Of a stretch of DNA of 64,000 nucleotides, positions 61,187 through 64,000 are shown piece after piece. Under the pieces are notes generated by a model. It was not told the DNA's origin. It searched no databases and saw only the letters and a program-made list of their open reading frames with translations. Where the stretch lies: assembly GCA_022711765.1 (NCBI GenBank), contig JAKLEB010000001.1, forward strand, positions 1,718,694 through 1,782,693, in the 5' to 3' direction. Source of the DNA: Candidatus Krumholzibacteriota bacterium (GTDB lineage: Bacteria; Krumholzibacteriota; Krumholzibacteriia; LZORAL124-64-63). The translations under genes were made by a program, and so were the position numbers. The stretch's first letter is position 1, and every line of letters starts with the position of its first letter.

Positions 61187-61486
61187 TCAGGAAGGCTTCT
61201 TCGTCATGGCCTGCCGGATCAGTCCGATGACCGCCATCAGCACGCCACCACCAACACCGCCGCCAGCCACGCTCGAAATGATCGAGCCGACATCGAGCCC
61301 ACCGGCGGCTGCGCCCGCGCCGCCACCGGTCAGCACGCCGAGCAGCTGCCCACCCAGTCCGCCACCGATAATCCCGACGATCGAATTGCCGATCGACCCC
61401 AGACTGAACTTCTTGAGCGCCGCGCCGGCGAGATTGCCGCCGGCAGCACCGCTCAGCAACTGGATGATCAAGCTCACGATGTCCAT
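61187..61486 (-). CDS. Small glycine-rich membrane protein
   Basis: A 99-residue hydrophobic protein beginning MDIVSLIIQLLSGAAGGNLA, with long glycine-zipper stretches (GIIGGGLGGQLLGVLTGGG, GGGVGGGVLMAVIGLI) and a basic end (RQAMTKKPS). Close relatives annotated only as hypothetical are widespread in environmental bacteria; function is unknown. The strong AGGAGG just upstream supports the start. Two or three membrane-embedded helices are likely, so a small pore-like or membrane-shaping role is possible but speculative. Confidence 0.75.
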   Translation of the reverse strand: MDIVSLIIQLLSGAAGGNLAGAALKKFSLGSIGNSIVGIIGGGLGGQLLGVLTGGGAGAAAGGLDVGSIISSVAGGGVGGGVLMAVIGLIRQAMTKKPS

Positions 61487-61633
61487 GGTTCCTCCTTCTA
61501 GGAAGAGTGAGTGACGGTCTCGCGTCGGTCCTTCCGGTGGCTAGAGTGTTGAGCATCTCCGAACTGAGGGACGAGCAGCCACGCCGGTATCCTAGAGCTT
61601 AGGGCATGGGCATTCAAGCACTCACTCGTTGGC

Positions 61634-61930
61634 TCACTTGACGAGTAGAATCAGCGTCGATCGGCGCTCCGGCGGCGTGGCAATCGTCGCGACGTACGCT
61701 CCAGCCGGTAACATCCGACCGTTACCGTCGCGCCCGTCCCACGTCACATGATGCCACCCCTCGCCCAGCGGACCGGCCACGAGGACGCGCACGCGCCGGC
61801 CGGCGAGGTCGTGGATCGCGAGCTGGACCGGCGCGGGACGCGCGAGGTCGGGCGGCGGGCGGCCGGCAAGACCACGAGCGGGGATCGGATCGTCGAGGTG
61901 GAGTTCGGGAAACGGTAGTGCATAGGACAC
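61634..61930 (-). pseudogene. Orphan FlgD-type tail fragment
   Basis: About 98 codons that encode the C-terminal two thirds of the FlgD-like tail: VQLAIHDLAGRRVRVLVAG, HHVTWDGRDGNGRMLPAGAY and the terminal ILLVK. The NPFNP start of the module and any preceding protein domain are missing; the front part (LPFPELHLDDPIPARGLAGR) looks scrambled. It lies directly downstream of the RCC1-repeat gene on the same strand, with 56 bp between. Most likely a remnant of a deleted secreted-protein gene or of a partial duplication. A GTG without clear ribosome site opens the frame. Confidence 0.6.
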
Positions 61931-61986
61931 GAGCGTTCGCCGCCGCCACAGCGAACGCTCATCGATCGAACGAATCGAGTTCGAGC

Positions 61987-63813
61987 TTATTTGACCAGCG
62001 TCATCGTCCTGCTTTCAGTTCCCCAAGGGGTCGCGAGACGGCAGAGATACGTCCCCGACGGCACCGGATCACCGGTTCGATCCACGCCGCCCCACTCGCA
62101 GCGATGGTTTCCGGCGTCGAGGTCGTCGTCGACGAGCCTGGCAACGATACGGCCCTTGACGTCATAGACGTCCATCGTGACCCGACCAGCTGCGGGAATG
62201 GTGAACTCCACCGTCGTCCGCGGATTGAACGGATTCGGGTAGCAGGAACTCAGCCGCAATTCCGGCACGGTCGCCTCATCGGCAATGTCCGTCGACGTCG
62301 GATACACGACCTCGCTGAATTCGCTGAGATTGCCGTGCGTGTCCACGAATTGGACGCGGAAGTACACCATCGTGGTCAGCGGCTCGGTATAGCCGATTCC
62401 CGTCGTACAGATGATCGGATCGACGGGAACGAAATCGATCGTCGTTCCCCGGTATACGCACGCTTCGGCGAAATCCGGAATGTCATTGATCGTCCAGACG
62501 ATCGCCACGGCGTACGCGAACTCGAAGAACTGGAGCTGGGGCTGAGGCGGCGCGAGGTTGTCGATCGAGTAGGCGCTCGCCATTTCCGATACGAAATGCG
62601 TGCCCGGGTCCTCTGTGTACGCCACGACGCGATAACGAGAGAACGGCTCGGTCCCGCCGACGATCAGGATGTCCGAGGTTTCGAAGTCGACGGCATAGGA
62701 GTCGGCTCCGCTAGCCTCGACGACTGCAACTACGATCCACCCGATGCCGACCTTGCGGACCTCGACCTCGTACCTGACAATCGGCAGAGGATCAGAAGCG
62801 CTGTCGCTCGGGTGCTGATTCCATGATGCGCGGAGCCAGCCGCCCTGGTCGGCGGGAACGTCGGCGACCTCAAAGCCTAACAGCGAGCCCGGAATGGCCA
62901 GGCTATGGTATCCCCCTGCCGCCACGGCAACATATCGATCGTCGGGCGCCGGCAGATCGCATTGCCTTTCGGAATTTCGGCCCCACGCGAGTACGGATCC
63001 GTCTTGTTTCATTCCTAGACTGTGGTAGCCACCGCCGGCAACGACAGAATACGCCGTATTCGGCTCGGGCACGTCGCCTTGACCGTATGCATTGCCGCCC
63101 CAGGCCAGGATCGACCCGTCGGACTTGAGGCCGAGGCTGTAATAGCCGCCGGCCGCCACCTCGACGAACCCCGTGTTAGGTTCCGGTACCTCGCATTGGC
63201 CGTATTCATTCGAGCCCCACGCGTCGATCGAGCCATCGAGCTTCAATCCCAGGTTGTGATAGTAGCCCGCCGCGATGGCAACGAATCCCCCGTTTGGTCC
63301 CGGTACTTCGGCTTGACCGTAGTCATTGCGTCCCCACGCGATGACGTTGCCATTGAATCTCAACGCGAGGGAATGATGGCCACCGGCAGCCACTGCGACG
63401 TAGCCGGTCTGGGGCTCTGGCAGGTCGCATTGTCCGGAAGAATTGTCGCCCCAAGCTGCAATGGTCCCGTCATCCTTCAAGGCAAGGCTGTGATAACCCT
63501 TGGCCGACACGGCGACGAATCCCGCATTCGGTGCAGGAACGAAGCACTGCCCCCGGGAGTTGTCGCCCCAGGCCACGACAGTCGCATCCTCCTTGAGGCC
63601 GACACTGTGCAGATAGCCACCCTCGACGGCGACGAAACCGGCGTTGGGCTCTGGCACGTTGCACTGCCCATCACTGTTCGAGCCCCAGGCGATGATTTCA
63701 CCTGAGGCGAGCGCCGCCGACGCATGGCCGACCAGAAACAGGAACGTGAACAACGCCACGGCTCCCGCGGCCATGCGCACGAATTGCGAATTGTGGCGAT
63801 CGCTTGTGACCAT
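61987..63813 (-). CDS. Secreted RCC1-repeat protein with FlgD-type tail
   Basis: A 608-residue exported protein. Signal peptide about 1-37. Seven RCC1-like repeats of 39 residues (about 42-309), each AWGxNxxGQCxVPEPN followed by GFVAVAAGGYHSLGLKxDGS, should make a seven-bladed propeller. One or two fibronectin-III-like domains follow (about 315-520). The FlgD-like tail starts YPNPFNPRTT at 525 and ends MTLVK. The ATG chosen follows GGGGGG and precedes a proper signal peptide; a 58-residue upstream extension is unlikely. Lower GC than the rest of the window. No neighbour indicates a ligand. Confidence 0.9.
   Translation of the reverse strand: MVTSDRHNSQFVRMAAGAVALFTFLFLVGHASAALASGEIIAWGSNSDGQCNVPEPNAGFVAVEGGYLHSVGLKEDATVVAWGDNSRGQCFVPAPNAGFVAVSAKGYHSLALKDDGTIAAWGDNSSGQCDLPEPQTGYVAVAAGGHHSLALRFNGNVIAWGRNDYGQAEVPGPNGGFVAIAAGYYHNLGLKLDGSIDAWGSNEYGQCEVPEPNTGFVEVAAGGYYSLGLKSDGSILAWGGNAYGQGDVPEPNTAYSVVAGGGYHSLGMKQDGSVLAWGRNSERQCDLPAPDDRYVAVAAGGYHSLAIPGSLLGFEVADVPADQGGWLRASWNQHPSDSASDPLPIVRYEVEVRKVGIGWIVVAVVEASGADSYAVDFETSDILIVGGTEPFSRYRVVAYTEDPGTHFVSEMASAYSIDNLAPPQPQLQFFEFAYAVAIVWTINDIPDFAEACVYRGTTIDFVPVDPIICTTGIGYTEPLTTMVYFRVQFVDTHGNLSEFSEVVYPTSTDIADEATVPELRLSSCYPNPFNPRTTVEFTIPAAGRVTMDVYDVKGRIVARLVDDDLDAGNHRCEWGGVDRTGDPVPSGTYLCRLATPWGTESRTMTLVK
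62887..63690 (-). repeat. Seven tandem 117-bp coding repeats
   Basis: The RCC1 blades are encoded by seven tandem 117-bp units, recognisable in DNA by recurring GCCCCA(GGC/CGC) and GGCT(C/A)TGG-type words. They are diverged, so the array arose by old duplication and not by recent slippage. Confidence 0.7.
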
Positions 63814-63863
63814 GGAATTCCCCCCGTGCCTTCGGACAACATGAACGCGATGGCAGTGCTGCC

Positions 63864-63874
63864 ATGATACCACA
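63864..63874 (-). promoter_or_regulatory. Extended -10 promoter element
   Basis: On the minus strand TGTGGTATCAT, identical to the element at 44504-44514, lies about 50 bases before the ATG of the RCC1-repeat gene. TGG-TATCAT is a good extended -10; the -35 region is GC-rich and unconvincing. Confidence 0.5.
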
Positions 63875-64000
63875 TGTGCATCTCGCGCGGGTTCGTTACT
63901 AGCGCCACGCCATCGGGAACAACAATACTGATTCTCTATGATTTTTCCGCTGCTTGGCTCGACTGCGATCGGCTGACACCCCCTCATTGTCCCTGGACTC

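Noticed and set aside
62887..63690. Regular about 117-bp spacing resembling a repeat array such as CRISPR
   Set aside because: The units are diverged coding repeats in one open frame; there are no short identical repeats with unique spacers and no cas genes.
1..64000. tRNA, rRNA, riboswitch, transposase or phage genes
   Set aside because: No cloverleaf, rRNA-like stretch, known riboswitch consensus or transposase/integrase motif was seen on either strand; a covariance-model scan would be needed to exclude small RNAs.

Overview
The window reads as a chromosomal segment of a high-GC (clearly above 65% by eye), Gram-negative-type bacterium. Outer-membrane TolC-like channels, lipoproteins, RND and ABC tripartite exporters and many secreted proteins are present. 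Five intact secreted proteins end in an about 84-residue FlgD-like module beginning with NPFNP, and four others end in a short W-x-x-V-K-x-L-F-R tail. FlgD-like NPFNP tails in a GC-rich genome point to the FCB-related candidate phyla (Eisenbacteria, Krumholzibacteriota and similar). That placement is an inference, because there is no rRNA or other marker gene here. I saw no tRNA, rRNA, CRISPR array, insertion sequence or prophage, and no stretch longer than 300 bases lacks a gene.

Layout. 0-14.8 kb: housekeeping and small accessory genes. These are a truncated SpoIIE-type phosphatase with an overlapping metallophosphoesterase, a SMUG1-type uracil-DNA glycosylase, a DUF1684 lipoprotein with a GT4 glycosyltransferase, a small secreted protein, DUF1801, DUF4231, TerC, fasciclin, a YcaQ/AlkX-type glycosylase, AtuA, DUF1579, an EamA transporter and a lactate permease. 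14.8-24.1 kb (minus strand): a 1556-residue subtilisin-VWA-cohesin-like protein, an M28 peptidase and a membrane-fused spermidine-synthase-like protein. 24.3-31.0 kb: one tightly overlapping seven-gene operon (TetR regulator, TolC, HlyD lipoprotein, two ABC ATPases, two ABC-2 permeases) resembling cecR-ybhGFSR, with a promoter buried in a 29-bp dyad. 31.0-36.7 kb: a convergent RND tripartite efflux operon. 36.9-39.8 kb: an amino-acid permease and an AmpG-like MFS protein. 39.8-53.4 kb: a cluster of secreted proteins (a ten-repeat Ig-like protein with paired cysteines, two BNR/sortilin-like propeller proteins, a beta-helix protein and two small proteins with the short tail). 53.4-60.1 kb: a HAD lipoprotein, a methyltransferase, a zinc ribbon, phenylalanine hydroxylase, an alpha/beta hydrolase, a nitroreductase and a spermidine operon in which a eukaryote-type S-adenosylmethionine decarboxylase precedes spermidine synthase. 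60.1-64 kb: a lower-GC end with a membrane protein carrying a cysteine-rich tail, a frameshifted small gene, a glycine-rich membrane protein, an orphan FlgD-tail fragment and an RCC1-repeat secreted protein.

How it works together. The two efflux operons form complete tripartite pumps. The speD-speE pair makes spermidine from decarboxylated AdoMet and putrescine. The secreted proteins use two different C-terminal tails, which suggests two export or anchoring routes. Several genes appear to be driven by extended -10 promoters (TGGTAT-type) with poor -35 boxes. Convergent gene pairs are separated by strong GC-rich hairpins. The best candidate for something undescribed is the short C-terminal tail shared by four otherwise unrelated secreted proteins.
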